Source: Bacillus sp. V2I10 (GTDB taxonomy: Bacteria; Bacillota; Bacilli; Bacillales; Bacillaceae). Taken from it: DNA of 64,000 nucleotides. The stretch lies in assembly GCF_030817055.1 (NCBI RefSeq), contig NZ_JAUSYV010000001.1:4488001-4552000 (forward strand). The letters are read 5' to 3'. Below are positions 34,191 to 42,326 of the stretch, piece after piece (position 1 is the first letter of the stretch; every line of letters starts with the position of its first letter). The notes under the pieces were generated by a model. The model had not been told where the DNA came from, did no database searches, and saw only the letters and a list, made by a program, of their open reading frames with translations. The position numbers and the translations under genes are program-made.

Positions 34191-34385
34191 TTAGATAAAC
34201 CATGATACATATACTCCTACTGCAATAAGAGAAATTAAAATAACAATAACGTAAATCCAAGTTAGATTGGCCGTATTTCGTTTTACTGCGTTCCTGTAAT
34301 CTTTATCGCCTTTTCCGGCTATTAATAAAGTGGAAATAAGTGAAACCATTCCAATAATTATCACTAAACCTATTGCAAGCTCCAT
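34191..34385 (-). CDS. Small two-TM protein, unknown
   Basis: 64 residues, two membrane segments (ELAIGLVIIIGMVSLISTLL; TWIYVIVILISLIAVGVYVS) around a basic loop GKGDKDYRNAVKRNTANL. ATG at 34385 with GAGGTG. Same strand as yfmQ 86 bases away, perhaps one operon. No family recognised. Confidence 0.7.
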   Translation of the reverse strand: MELAIGLVIIIGMVSLISTLLIAGKGDKDYRNAVKRNTANLTWIYVIVILISLIAVGVYVSWFI

Positions 34386-34550
34386 GGTTTGCACCTCATT
34401 ATCTGCTCAGGGTAACTTCTCAGCTTATCTGCATTACTTATAAACTCTACCGTATTATACAATTAAGAACAGATGTAATAACCGTCCAATTTGGAGGAAT
34501 TTTGACCATCCATTTCGTAGTTGTCTTGCGAAAGTTTCCAAATCTACACG

Positions 34551-34582
34551 AAAAAAAAAACGACTCCCCACAAAGGAATCGT
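34551..34582 (-). terminator. Terminator of metI-metC
   Basis: ACGACTCC and GGAATCGT (34560-34582) followed on the minus strand by a ten-base T-run. Confidence 0.92.
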
Positions 34583-34592
34583 CCTAAACTAA

Positions 34593-35777
34593 TCAAGCTC
34601 TCAACTTATTATTAGCATGTGCAGGCAGCTTCGCCAAGGCCTGCTCAAAATCTTTGATCAAGTCGTCTGCATCCTCAAGGCCTACGCTCATGCGCAATAA
34701 ACCGTCCGAGATCCCGCGGCGCTCCCGCTCTTCTTTTGGCATAGCGGCGTGAGACATTCTGGCCGGATAGGAAAGAATAGATTCTACTGCGCCGAGGCTT
34801 ACAGCGAATACAGGGAGCTCGACATTTTTAACAAGGGTGCGGACAGCGTCTTCATCGGCTAATGTGAATGATAGCACGGCACCTGGTCCGTCCGCCTGGT
34901 AACGCTGAATTGAATGGCCGGGATGGAACGTTAATCCTGGATAATAAACGTGACGGACAGCTTTATGCTTGGACAAGTACTCTGCCAGCTTCCGCGCAGA
35001 TGCTGATGATTGTTGAAGTCTGACGTTCAGTGTTTTAATTCCGCGGAGCACAAGCCAGCTGTCCTGCACGCCAAGGACCGCACCGAACGCATTTTGCAGT
35101 TTTCCAACCTGTGCAGCAAGTTCTGCGTCTTTTACAGCCGCGAGTCCTGCAAGGACATCACTGTGTCCGGCCAAAAACTTGGTTGCGCTGTGAAGCACGA
35201 TATCGACTCCCAGCTCGAGCGGGCGCTGCAGAACAGGTGTTAAAAACGTATTGTCTAAAAATGTTAAACAGTTATTTGCTTTTGCAAGTTTCGTAATGCC
35301 CTGGATATCGGTAATTTTCAAAAGCGGATTTGACGGTGTCTCAACATAGATTACTTTTGTATTTGGCTTGATGTGTGACGCCACTTCATGCAAATCGGTC
35401 ATGTCGACAAAGCTGTATTCAATGCCGAATCTGCTCAATACATCTGTGATGATCCGGTACGTTCCGCCGTATACGTCTTCAGTAATTAAAACGTGGTCTC
35501 CTTTAGAAAGGAGCAAGAAACAGGTTGAAATGGCCGCCATTCCAGAAGCAAAGGCAAATCCTTTTGTGCCTCCTTCTAGTTCGGCAATCGTTTCTTCTAA
35601 TGCCTCGCGTGTCGGGTTCCCCGATCTGCTGTAATCAAATTTTCCGTAGTCATCAAAATCAAATTGGTGAAAAGTAGAGGAATGATGGATCGGCACGCTT
35701 ACCGCTCCATTTTCTTTTTGCACCTTTTGACGATTGTGAAGAAGCTTCGTCTCGAATTTCCAATCATCGTTGCTCAA
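34593..35777 (-). CDS. metC: Cystathionine beta-lyase MetC
   Basis: 394 residues, Cys/Met-metabolism PLP enzyme. Seen: YSRSGNPTREALE, FAFASGMAAIS, the PLP Lys in LHSATKFLAGHSDVLAG (about 200), SLGAVESILSYPARMSHAAM near the end. MetC splits cystathionine to homocysteine, the last sulfur-transfer step before methionine. Second gene of the metI-metC pair as in B. subtilis (yjcI-yjcJ). The TTG start overlaps the metI end by 14 bases, with AAGGAGG upstream. Controlled by the SAM riboswitch. Confidence 0.93.
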   Translation of the reverse strand: MSNDDWKFETKLLHNRQKVQKENGAVSVPIHHSSTFHQFDFDDYGKFDYSRSGNPTREALEETIAELEGGTKGFAFASGMAAISTCFLLLSKGDHVLITEDVYGGTYRIITDVLSRFGIEYSFVDMTDLHEVASHIKPNTKVIYVETPSNPLLKITDIQGITKLAKANNCLTFLDNTFLTPVLQRPLELGVDIVLHSATKFLAGHSDVLAGLAAVKDAELAAQVGKLQNAFGAVLGVQDSWLVLRGIKTLNVRLQQSSASARKLAEYLSKHKAVRHVYYPGLTFHPGHSIQRYQADGPGAVLSFTLADEDAVRTLVKNVELPVFAVSLGAVESILSYPARMSHAAMPKEERERRGISDGLLRMSVGLEDADDLIKDFEQALAKLPAHANNKLRA

Positions 35778-36888
35778 CTTTCTCCGCCTCCTTCATCAGT
35801 TCAAATGCCTGTGTTAAGTCCAGTTCCAAATCTCCTGCGTATTCAATTCCGACAGAAAAGCGCAATAGCCTGTTGCACACGCCATTTGCCGCGCGAATCT
35901 CTTCAGGAATATCCATATGAGTCTGCGTCGCTGGGTATGTGATAAAGCTTTCCACTCCGCCTAGGCTTTCTGCAAATGTGATCGTCTTTAAGGCTTTCAG
36001 AAATGGGTTCACCCATTCTTCCTTCTCCAGCCTGAACGAAAGCATTCCGCCTTTGCCAGGATAAAGCACGTCTGTCACTTCTGTTTGATTTTCAAGAAAT
36101 GCTGCAAGCTGGCCGGCATTTTTCTCATGCTGGTTCATTCGCAGGGCAAGGGTTTTCATACCGCGGATCAAGAGCCAGGAATCAAAAGGAGAAAGCACCC
36201 CCCCGATTGCGTTGTGATGTTGTGCAAGCTCTTCACAAAGCTCTGTTCCCTTAGCAACAACCAAACCGGCAAGCACATCATTGTGTCCGCCCAAATATTT
36301 GGTGGCACTATGTATAACGATGTCCGCTCCATCTAAAATCGGCGTTTGCAGGATCGGCGTGTAGAACGTGTTGTCGACAATCAGCAGCAAATGGTTTTCG
36401 CGGGTAATTTTTGCAATCTTGCTGACCTCTGTTTCCTGCATCAAAGGATTTGTCGGGGTTTCCAGAAAAATGGCCTTTGTGCGTTCATTGATCAGCTGCT
36501 GCGTACAGTCTTCGTCTTTAAAATCAGCGTAATGAAAAACAAGTCCGTATTTTCTCCATTCCCGTTCGAATAAACGGTAGGTTCCCCCGTACAAATCTGA
36601 GGATACAATGAGCTCGTCTCCGCTTTTAAACAATGCCATCAATGTCTGAATCGCAGCCATTCCTGAACTGAAGGCATATCCCTGATCTCCATGCTCAAGC
36701 TCTGCAATGGCTTTTTCAAGGATCGTCCGAGTAGGATTTCCAGTGCGGATGTAGTCAAATCCAGTTGATTCCCCAATTCCATTGTGCCTGTATGCTGTAG
36801 AAAAATAGACGGGCGGATTCACTGTTCCCGTTACGTTTTCACTTCGATTTCCAATTTGAGCTAAGATTGTTTCAATGCGTTCTGACAT
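35764..36888 (-). CDS. metI: Cystathionine gamma-synthase MetI
   Basis: 374 residues, same fold as MetC. Seen: YIRTGNPTRTILEKAIAELE, YAFSSGMAAIQTLMALF, the PLP Lys in IHSATKYLGGHNDVLAGLV, and SLGGVESFITYPATQTHMDI. MetI joins O-acetyl- or O-acylhomoserine with cysteine (and can use sulfide), making cystathionine for MetC. ATG at 36888; a GTG three codons upstream is possible. First gene after the S-box leader. Confidence 0.93.
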   Translation of the reverse strand: MSERIETILAQIGNRSENVTGTVNPPVYFSTAYRHNGIGESTGFDYIRTGNPTRTILEKAIAELEHGDQGYAFSSGMAAIQTLMALFKSGDELIVSSDLYGGTYRLFEREWRKYGLVFHYADFKDEDCTQQLINERTKAIFLETPTNPLMQETEVSKIAKITRENHLLLIVDNTFYTPILQTPILDGADIVIHSATKYLGGHNDVLAGLVVAKGTELCEELAQHHNAIGGVLSPFDSWLLIRGMKTLALRMNQHEKNAGQLAAFLENQTEVTDVLYPGKGGMLSFRLEKEEWVNPFLKALKTITFAESLGGVESFITYPATQTHMDIPEEIRAANGVCNRLLRFSVGIEYAGDLELDLTQAFELMKEAEKVEQR

Positions 36889-36923
36889 TTCCAACACCGT
36901 CCCATAGTTTTTTCAAAATAAAA

Positions 36924-36952
36924 AACGTCTCCCTCATTTAAGAAGAAGACGT
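36924..36952 (-). terminator. SAM-dependent leader terminator
   Basis: AACGTCT and AGACGTT pair (with partial inner pairing) followed on the minus strand by TTTTTATTTTG. The expression platform of the S-box leader. Confidence 0.88.
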
Positions 36953-36971
36953 TGATATCGAATGATTGCTT

Positions 36972-37105
36972 CTCCTTATCTCCCAAGCTTATTACCTGCG
37001 CTTGCTGGATTTAGCACCTTGGTTCGAACAGGAACATTCTCTGTTCTTTTCCGGTTGCTGAGATTTCACAGGGCCAGAACCCTCCATCTCTCTGGATAAG
37101 AATAA
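36972..37105 (-). promoter_or_regulatory. SAM-I (S-box) riboswitch
   Basis: Minus strand: CTTATCCAGAGAGATGGAGG, GGCCCTGTGAAATCTCAGCA, ACC, then GTGCTAAATCCAGCA and closing GGGAGATAAG. These are the canonical S-box conserved blocks in order. With SAM bound, the downstream terminator forms and metI-metC are off. Confidence 0.96.
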
Positions 37106-37172
37106 ATAGTATGAACTTTTTGAATTGTTTTTATAACCTTATCTCATTATCAAATAATTTGCAAGGGATTTT

Positions 37173-38060
37173 TTATGAATATTTACGATTTACAATCATT
37201 ACACCGGCAATAATCAACAAACCGCCTGCCCCGCTCATTAATAAAAAAGGTTCATTCAGCAAGATGACTGCCGCAATAACAGTTGCAAGCGGTTCAAAGT
37301 AAAGAAAGGATGACACTTTAGTTGCCTCCATGACCTCCAGGGCTTTTCCCCAAAACCAGTAAGCGACTGCCGAGACAAAGATTCCGAGAAACAGCAAATG
37401 AGTCCAGTTTTCCTGAGTCAGTACACTCATCTGAACCCAGCCGTTATTTCTTATAAAGAATGGAATTGTCATCATAAAACCAAAAAAGCTTGTATAAAAA
37501 GTAATGGTTAATGCAGGATAAGGGATTTTTAATTTTTTTATAAGAATGGAATAAACCGCCCAATTTAATGTACTTAAGATCATCAGTGCGTATCCCGCAT
37601 TTGCATGAAAGGTGAATGACCCGCCTTGTCCATAAGATGTAATCAAGAGAACGCCAAGTACAGCAATTGTCATGCCCGCTGCTTTAAAAAGCGTAAACGT
37701 TTCTTTCAAAAATAGAGATGCCAGAACAGCTGTGAATATCGGGGAAAAAGAGATGATCCATCCTGCTTGCGATGCCTGAATGGACTGCAGTGCTGCAGCC
37801 TGAATGACTTGATGGACAAAGATGCCGAGTACGGCAAGTATAAAAACCTCAGGGAGATAATACTTTTTTATTTTTAAAGGCTGACGAAGGAGGAAAAGAA
37901 GGAGGAATAAAAAGAGAGATGCTATACCAAAACGCAAAACAAGCAATGTTAAAGGTTCCAGCTGAACTAAAACAGCTTTTGTTGATACAAAGGAAATTCC
38001 CCAGAAAGTAATTGAGACAGCTGCATAGATACCTGCTGTGACATGAATTGATTTCCTCAT
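37173..38060 (-). CDS. EamA/DMT-family transporter
   Basis: 295 residues, ten hydrophobic segments in two EamA repeats. The first repeat has FWGISFVSTKAVLVQLEPLT...LRFGIASL, then AASLQ-like PIFTAVLASLFLKETF. The second has TLNWAVYSILIKKLKIPYPA, then YFEPLATVIAAVILLNEPF. Drug/metabolite exporters of this sort export amino acids or metabolites; substrate unknown. ATG with GGGAGG upstream. Monocistronic. Confidence 0.88.
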   Translation of the reverse strand: MRKSIHVTAGIYAAVSITFWGISFVSTKAVLVQLEPLTLLVLRFGIASLFLFLLLFLLRQPLKIKKYYLPEVFILAVLGIFVHQVIQAAALQSIQASQAGWIISFSPIFTAVLASLFLKETFTLFKAAGMTIAVLGVLLITSYGQGGSFTFHANAGYALMILSTLNWAVYSILIKKLKIPYPALTITFYTSFFGFMMTIPFFIRNNGWVQMSVLTQENWTHLLFLGIFVSAVAYWFWGKALEVMEATKVSSFLYFEPLATVIAAVILLNEPFLLMSGAGGLLIIAGVMIVNRKYS

Positions 38061-38376
38061 TTTCAGGCATTCCCTCCCTTTATCAGGCTTGTCTTCATAT
38101 AAGGAATATGTATTGAATAAAGGAATTATGATGGGTTTATATCTGTCAAAAAGTGTTCGAATGAACTGTATTTTTTTTACATATCTCCATGGTATATTTA
38201 TCCTATAAGTGAAAGGTGGCGATACGGGCGGATGAGGCTCGGCGATTCATGTCAGACGTATCAGCAAAAATCAATCGTGCATGAAGCAAGAATTTTGTCA
38301 CAATTCATGCTAAAATGAATGGAAGCGTTTTTAATAATGGATGTGACAGCGTCCAACATCTTTGGAGGTATTTGTG

Positions 38377-39099
38377 ATGACAGCGAAAGCAGGAATTGTA
38401 AAAGAGACGCTGCTTTATTCAAAAGAATTAGAAGAAGAAGTAACGCTCCTGATTTATTTGCCGAAGAATTATTCGCCTCTATATAAGTACAGCCTGATCA
38501 TTGCACAGGACGGTCAGGATTACTTCAGACTCGGGCGCATCCCAAGGCAGACAGAGGAGCTCTTAAGTGAAAAAGAAATCGAAAATGTGATTATTGTAGG
38601 CATTCCGTATCGTGATGTGCATGACCGCCGTGATAAATATCATCCGGAAGGGCCGAAGCAAAAAGCCTATATTCGTTTTTTGGCTCATGAAGTTGTTCCC
38701 TATCTGGACAAGGAGTTTCCAACCTATCAAATGGGAGCCGGGCGAGCTCTAATCGGAGATTCGCTGGCTGGAACTGTATCCTTTATGACCGCTCTCACTT
38801 ATCCGAATACGTTTGGAAAAGTAATGATGCAATCACCTTATTCAGATGAAGCTGTTCTGCAAATGGTGAAGGATTTTTCTTCCCCAGCTTTATTATCTGT
38901 CTATCATCAAATTGGCACGAAAGAAACAGAAGTCAAAACGACTGACGGCGCAGTGCAGGACTTCATTACCCCAAACAGGGAACTGCACGAGGCCATTTCC
39001 GCTAAAGGAATTCCATCCGTCTATGAAGAATTTGAAGGCGACCACAAATGGACGTTCTGGCAGCCGTCTTTGAAAAAGATTTTAAAAACAATGTTCTAA
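38377..39099 (+). CDS. yjcH: Esterase YjcH
   Basis: 240 residues, alpha/beta hydrolase of the Fes/esterase-D kind. Seen: LIYLPKNYSPLYKYSLIIAQ, DGQDYFRLGRI, the nucleophile elbow RALIGDSLAGTVSFMTA, and the His in GDHKWTFW. Position before yjcG and yjcF, next to metI-metC, equals the B. subtilis order. Natural substrate unknown. ATG at 38377 with GGAGGT eight bases upstream; a TTG five codons earlier overlaps that site. The 316-base gap before it (38061-38376) holds the promoter region but no recognised element. Confidence 0.87.
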   Translation: MTAKAGIVKETLLYSKELEEEVTLLIYLPKNYSPLYKYSLIIAQDGQDYFRLGRIPRQTEELLSEKEIENVIIVGIPYRDVHDRRDKYHPEGPKQKAYIRFLAHEVVPYLDKEFPTYQMGAGRALIGDSLAGTVSFMTALTYPNTFGKVMMQSPYSDEAVLQMVKDFSSPALLSVYHQIGTKETEVKTTDGAVQDFITPNRELHEAISAKGIPSVYEEFEGDHKWTFWQPSLKKILKTMF

Positions 39100-39171
39100 T
39101 TGTCTCATATGCTTCAAACCTTAATTTTTGATATACTATGAATACATATTTATATATGGGAGGGAACACTT

Positions 39172-39693
39172 ATGAAGTACGGTATTGTCATTTTTCCATC
39201 AAAAAAACTTCAGGATTCAGCTAACTCTTACCGCAAGCGCTATGACCCAAACTATGCTTTGATTCCGCCTCATTTGACGCTTAAGCAGCCATTTGAATCG
39301 ACAGATGAGCAGGTAAGGGACATTTCAAGAGAGCTGCGTCAGATTGCACAAAGAATGCAGCCGCTCTCACTCTCAATCAAAAAATTCAGTTCCTTTTCTC
39401 CAGTAAACAACGTCATTTATCTTAAAGTTGAACCGACAGAAGAAATCTTGAATCTGTATGATGCGCTGCATGGCGAATATTTTTCAAATATTGAGCCTGA
39501 ATATGCTTTTGTTCCTCATATTACAATTGGTCAAAATCTGTCTGATGATGAGCATTCAGATGTGCTTGGCCGCCTGAAAATGACAGATTTTCAGCATGAA
39601 GAAACGGTTGACCGCTTCCATCTCCTCTATCAGCTGGAAAATGGATCATGGACGGTTTATGAGACATTTCTTCTTGGAAAGGAAGGTCTGTAA
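39172..39693 (+). CDS. yjcG: 2H phosphoesterase YjcG
   Basis: 173 residues. The two HxTx motifs of the 2H/LigT superfamily are HLTLKQPF (about 42) and HITIGQNL (about 118). Superfamily members act on 2',3'-cyclic phosphates of RNA or nucleotides; YjcG activity is not established. GGGAGGG precedes the ATG. Directly abuts yjcF. Confidence 0.9.
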   Translation: MKYGIVIFPSKKLQDSANSYRKRYDPNYALIPPHLTLKQPFESTDEQVRDISRELRQIAQRMQPLSLSIKKFSSFSPVNNVIYLKVEPTEEILNLYDALHGEYFSNIEPEYAFVPHITIGQNLSDDEHSDVLGRLKMTDFQHEETVDRFHLLYQLENGSWTVYETFLLGKEGL

Positions 39694-40125
39694 GTGATCG
39701 CAAGAATTGTAAAGTCAGATGAAGAATTGCAGGACGCCTATGATGTCCGAACAAAAGTATTTGTAGAAGAACAGCATGTGCCTGAAGAAGAAGAAATCGA
39801 TCAGTTTGAAAGAGAAGCTTCTCACGTTGTTTTATATGACGGCGACATGCCAGTTGGTGCAGGACGTTTTCGCATCCTGAACGGAATCGGCAAAATTGAA
39901 CGAATTTGCGTGCTTCCTGATTACCGTTCTAAAGGCGCAGGCAAAATCATCATGGAAAAACTTGAAGAGATTGCTGCTTCAAAAGAAATGCAGACGCTAA
40001 AGCTGAATGCACAAACACATGCAGAGCCTTTCTATGAGAAGCTTGGCTATAACACCATTTCAAAAGAAACATTTTTAGATGCAGGCATTCCGCATGTTAC
40101 GATGGTAAAAGAAATAAAAGCTTAA
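39694..40125 (+). CDS. yjcF: GNAT acetyltransferase YjcF
   Basis: 143 residues, GTG start immediately after the yjcG stop with AAGGAAGG in the yjcG tail. ElaA/GNAT features: VFVEEQHVPEEEEIDQFE, GRFRILNGIGKIERICVLPD, then YRSKGAGKIIMEKLEEIA (acetyl-CoA loop) and TLKLNAQTHAEPFYEKLGY. Substrate unknown. Terminator follows. Confidence 0.9.
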   Translation: MIARIVKSDEELQDAYDVRTKVFVEEQHVPEEEEIDQFEREASHVVLYDGDMPVGAGRFRILNGIGKIERICVLPDYRSKGAGKIIMEKLEEIAASKEMQTLKLNAQTHAEPFYEKLGYNTISKETFLDAGIPHVTMVKEIKA

Positions 40126-40150
40126 AAAGCAGCTCTCAGCTGCTTTTTTC
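40124..40150 (+). terminator. Terminator of yjcHGF
   Basis: AAAAGCAGCT-ctc-AGCTGCTTTTTT at the yjcF stop. Confidence 0.93.
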
Positions 40151-40365
40151 TATTTTTTCAGCCTATATAGATAATAAATCAATTTAGATTATGCTTTTCA
40201 GGATGCAGACAGATTGTCATTCTTTCCAGGATTTTTTTCTTATTAGACTTCAGTAACATCATTATAGGCCGTTGCTTTAGGATTTCAATCTCCCCTTTTA
40301 TTTTTCAATAAAAACAGCCAAACCTGCACATGCTAACTTCATCTAATACGAGACAAGGTGACGCT

Positions 40366-41046
40366 ATGGAGTTTTTACATACAGGTCTTGATTTAATCGT
40401 TGGTTTTTTCGGCTTATTTTTTTTAACAAGAATTTTAGGTAAAACCCAAATTACACAAATTACTACATTTGACTTCATTTCTGCTCTAGTACTTGGGGAG
40501 CTTGTAGGAAATGCCGTATTTGACGACGATATCGGCATACTTAAAATACTGTTCGCTATCTCAGTATGGGGATCTCTTATTTATCTTCTTGAAATTATTA
40601 CGCAAAAATGGAAGAACACGAGAGCCTTTTTAGAAGGAAGACCCACTATTATTATTCATCAGGGCAGAATTCTTCGTGAGAGTTTAAAAGCAAGCAAGCT
40701 TGATCTCAATCAGCTTCAGCACCTGGTAAGAGCAAGAGGCGCATTTTCATTGAGTGAAGTAGCTTTTGCTGTTCTGGAAACAGATGGGACAGTAAACATC
40801 TTAAAAAAACCCAAATTTGAAATGCCGACGCGAAGTGATTTTAGCATGACGCAAGAAAAAAAGGCAATTATGCCTTTTTCAATGATTCTTGATGGAGAAG
40901 TCCTGCTTGATAATGTACAGGAAGCAGGATTTTCAGAAGAATGGCTGCAGGAAGAGCTCAAGAAACAAAATATAAAGACCTACAAAGAGGTCTTATACGC
41001 TGAATGGCTTGAAGGAGAAGGACTTTACCTTCAAAAAATGAATTAA
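40366..41046 (+). CDS. DUF421 (YetF-family) membrane protein
   Basis: 226 residues from an ATG with AAGGTG. Three membrane segments in the first 85 residues with FLTRILGKTQITQITTFDFI, the family hallmark, then ALVLGELVGNAV. The cytosolic C-terminal domain has GRPTIIIHQGRIL and ARGAFSLSEVAFAVLETDG. B. subtilis has several paralogues, some spore-associated; function not established. The stop overlaps the convergent MBL gene end by four bases. Confidence 0.88.
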   Translation: MEFLHTGLDLIVGFFGLFFLTRILGKTQITQITTFDFISALVLGELVGNAVFDDDIGILKILFAISVWGSLIYLLEIITQKWKNTRAFLEGRPTIIIHQGRILRESLKASKLDLNQLQHLVRARGAFSLSEVAFAVLETDGTVNILKKPKFEMPTRSDFSMTQEKKAIMPFSMILDGEVLLDNVQEAGFSEEWLQEELKKQNIKTYKEVLYAEWLEGEGLYLQKMN

Positions 41047-41897
41047 CTTTTTAAATAAAGGATGGCATCCTCGATCACCATTTCAGCTTTTTGATCTTTT
41101 ATCAGCTTCGTCGCGTATGCCATGATTGCAGTTCTAAACAGCATCCATGATGAAAGGGATGAAGGATTAACGCCAAAATGACGGCACATTTTTTGGATGA
41201 CTTGTTCGTAAGTATGAGGACTGCTTGAGAGGATGTCCAAAAGGACGAAAAGAACGTGATGATGATATTCTATATTTAGCTTGACCGTTTCTTGAAAGGC
41301 TTCCTCATAATTCCCATGACCCGGCACCGCTCCGAGACATTCGATGGTTAAAAGTTTTTCTAAGGATTTAAGTGTATCTTCGGCATCTATTATGTAAGGA
41401 ATCTTATGTTTTTTTATCTGTTCTGCACCAAAATAGGCGTCCGAAGCAAATAATATGCCGTCCGCCATCACGCCAAGCTGCATAAGACTGTGACCGGGGA
41501 ATGCCATGCATTCAAATAAGACATCGCCAAATTGGTGCTTTCCTTCCGTTACCTCTTCATCAATGATAATAGGTGCCCCTTCCAGAAATTTGTCCCGCAG
41601 CTCAGGCAGTGGCTTGTTGCCTTGAAATAAATAAAGCGGTTCTAATATCGGATTGGTTAATATGGCTGCCTCCTCTTTTGAAGCGAATGTATGAACTGGA
41701 TGATTTTCCTGAATATATGCAGCGCCGCCGTAATGGTCGGCGTGAGCATGAGTGATAAATAAATGGCTTAATGGAAAGCCTTGGGCTGTTAATTGCCTGC
41801 AGACTTTTTTTGCTGTTTGAGGATCTAGTCCAGCGTCAATAAGCATGCCATAATTGCCGCTCATGACATAGCCGATATTGACGGCACCCTGATGCAT
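41043..41897 (-). CDS. Metallo-beta-lactamase-fold hydrolase
   Basis: 284 residues. Metal site motif LFITHAHADHYGGAAYI around residue 53, VLFECMAFPGHSLMQLGVM with the third His, ILFASDAYFG with the bridging Asp, VPGHGNYEEAF with the last His. The C-terminal 70 residues form a helical tail (winged helix-like PHTYEQVIQKMCRHFGVN), as in many uncharacterised Bacillus members. Possibly a glyoxalase-II- or thioesterase-type hydrolase. Start ATG with GAGGTATG upstream. Confidence 0.85.
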   Translation of the reverse strand: MHQGAVNIGYVMSGNYGMLIDAGLDPQTAKKVCRQLTAQGFPLSHLFITHAHADHYGGAAYIQENHPVHTFASKEEAAILTNPILEPLYLFQGNKPLPELRDKFLEGAPIIIDEEVTEGKHQFGDVLFECMAFPGHSLMQLGVMADGILFASDAYFGAEQIKKHKIPYIIDAEDTLKSLEKLLTIECLGAVPGHGNYEEAFQETVKLNIEYHHHVLFVLLDILSSSPHTYEQVIQKMCRHFGVNPSSLSSWMLFRTAIMAYATKLIKDQKAEMVIEDAILYLKS

Positions 41898-41928
41898 TTC
41901 ATAACATACCTCTTTTGACTAAGTCTTT

Positions 41929-42171
41929 TCAAATCGATTCGTTAAATAGACGTCCATTCCCTGTCAATGTTTTCAAATAAACCTCCCTTGCCCGCTTTGT
42001 CCGTTTTGCCTGATCCAGCATATGGTCAAATTTCTTCTCTTCCTCCCTCGATCTGGTGTTAAGGTCAATTCGCGCGACACTTGATAATTCTGCATAATCT
42101 TGCTTGTGCCTGACCATCCGATTGGTGTACTGCACATATTGATCTAAAATAATTGGTGCTACGTAACTCAT
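41929..42171 (-). CDS. Small basic helical protein, unknown
   Basis: 80 residues, rich in Arg, Lys, Asp, Glu: YTNRMVRHKQDYAELSSVAR, then REEEKKFDHMLDQAKRTKRA. Predicted helical and soluble. ATG at 42171 with AGGGGTG six bases upstream; an ATG two codons earlier is the alternative. It occupies the yjcE place beside yjcD, but I cannot claim it is YjcE. Confidence 0.7.
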   Translation of the reverse strand: MSYVAPIILDQYVQYTNRMVRHKQDYAELSSVARIDLNTRSREEEKKFDHMLDQAKRTKRAREVYLKTLTGNGRLFNESI

Positions 42172-42326
42172 CTTCATCACCCCTGTCAGAATCTATTCCC
42201 ATTATTTCGTGCTCTAAAACGAATGTTCCTTCCCCTTTTTTGTTTTGCTTCCTTTTGATAAGATAGAGTTTGTGTCTTTATTCATAAAGGTACGCATTTT
42301 ACTGTGAAATTATGGGAGGACTTTCG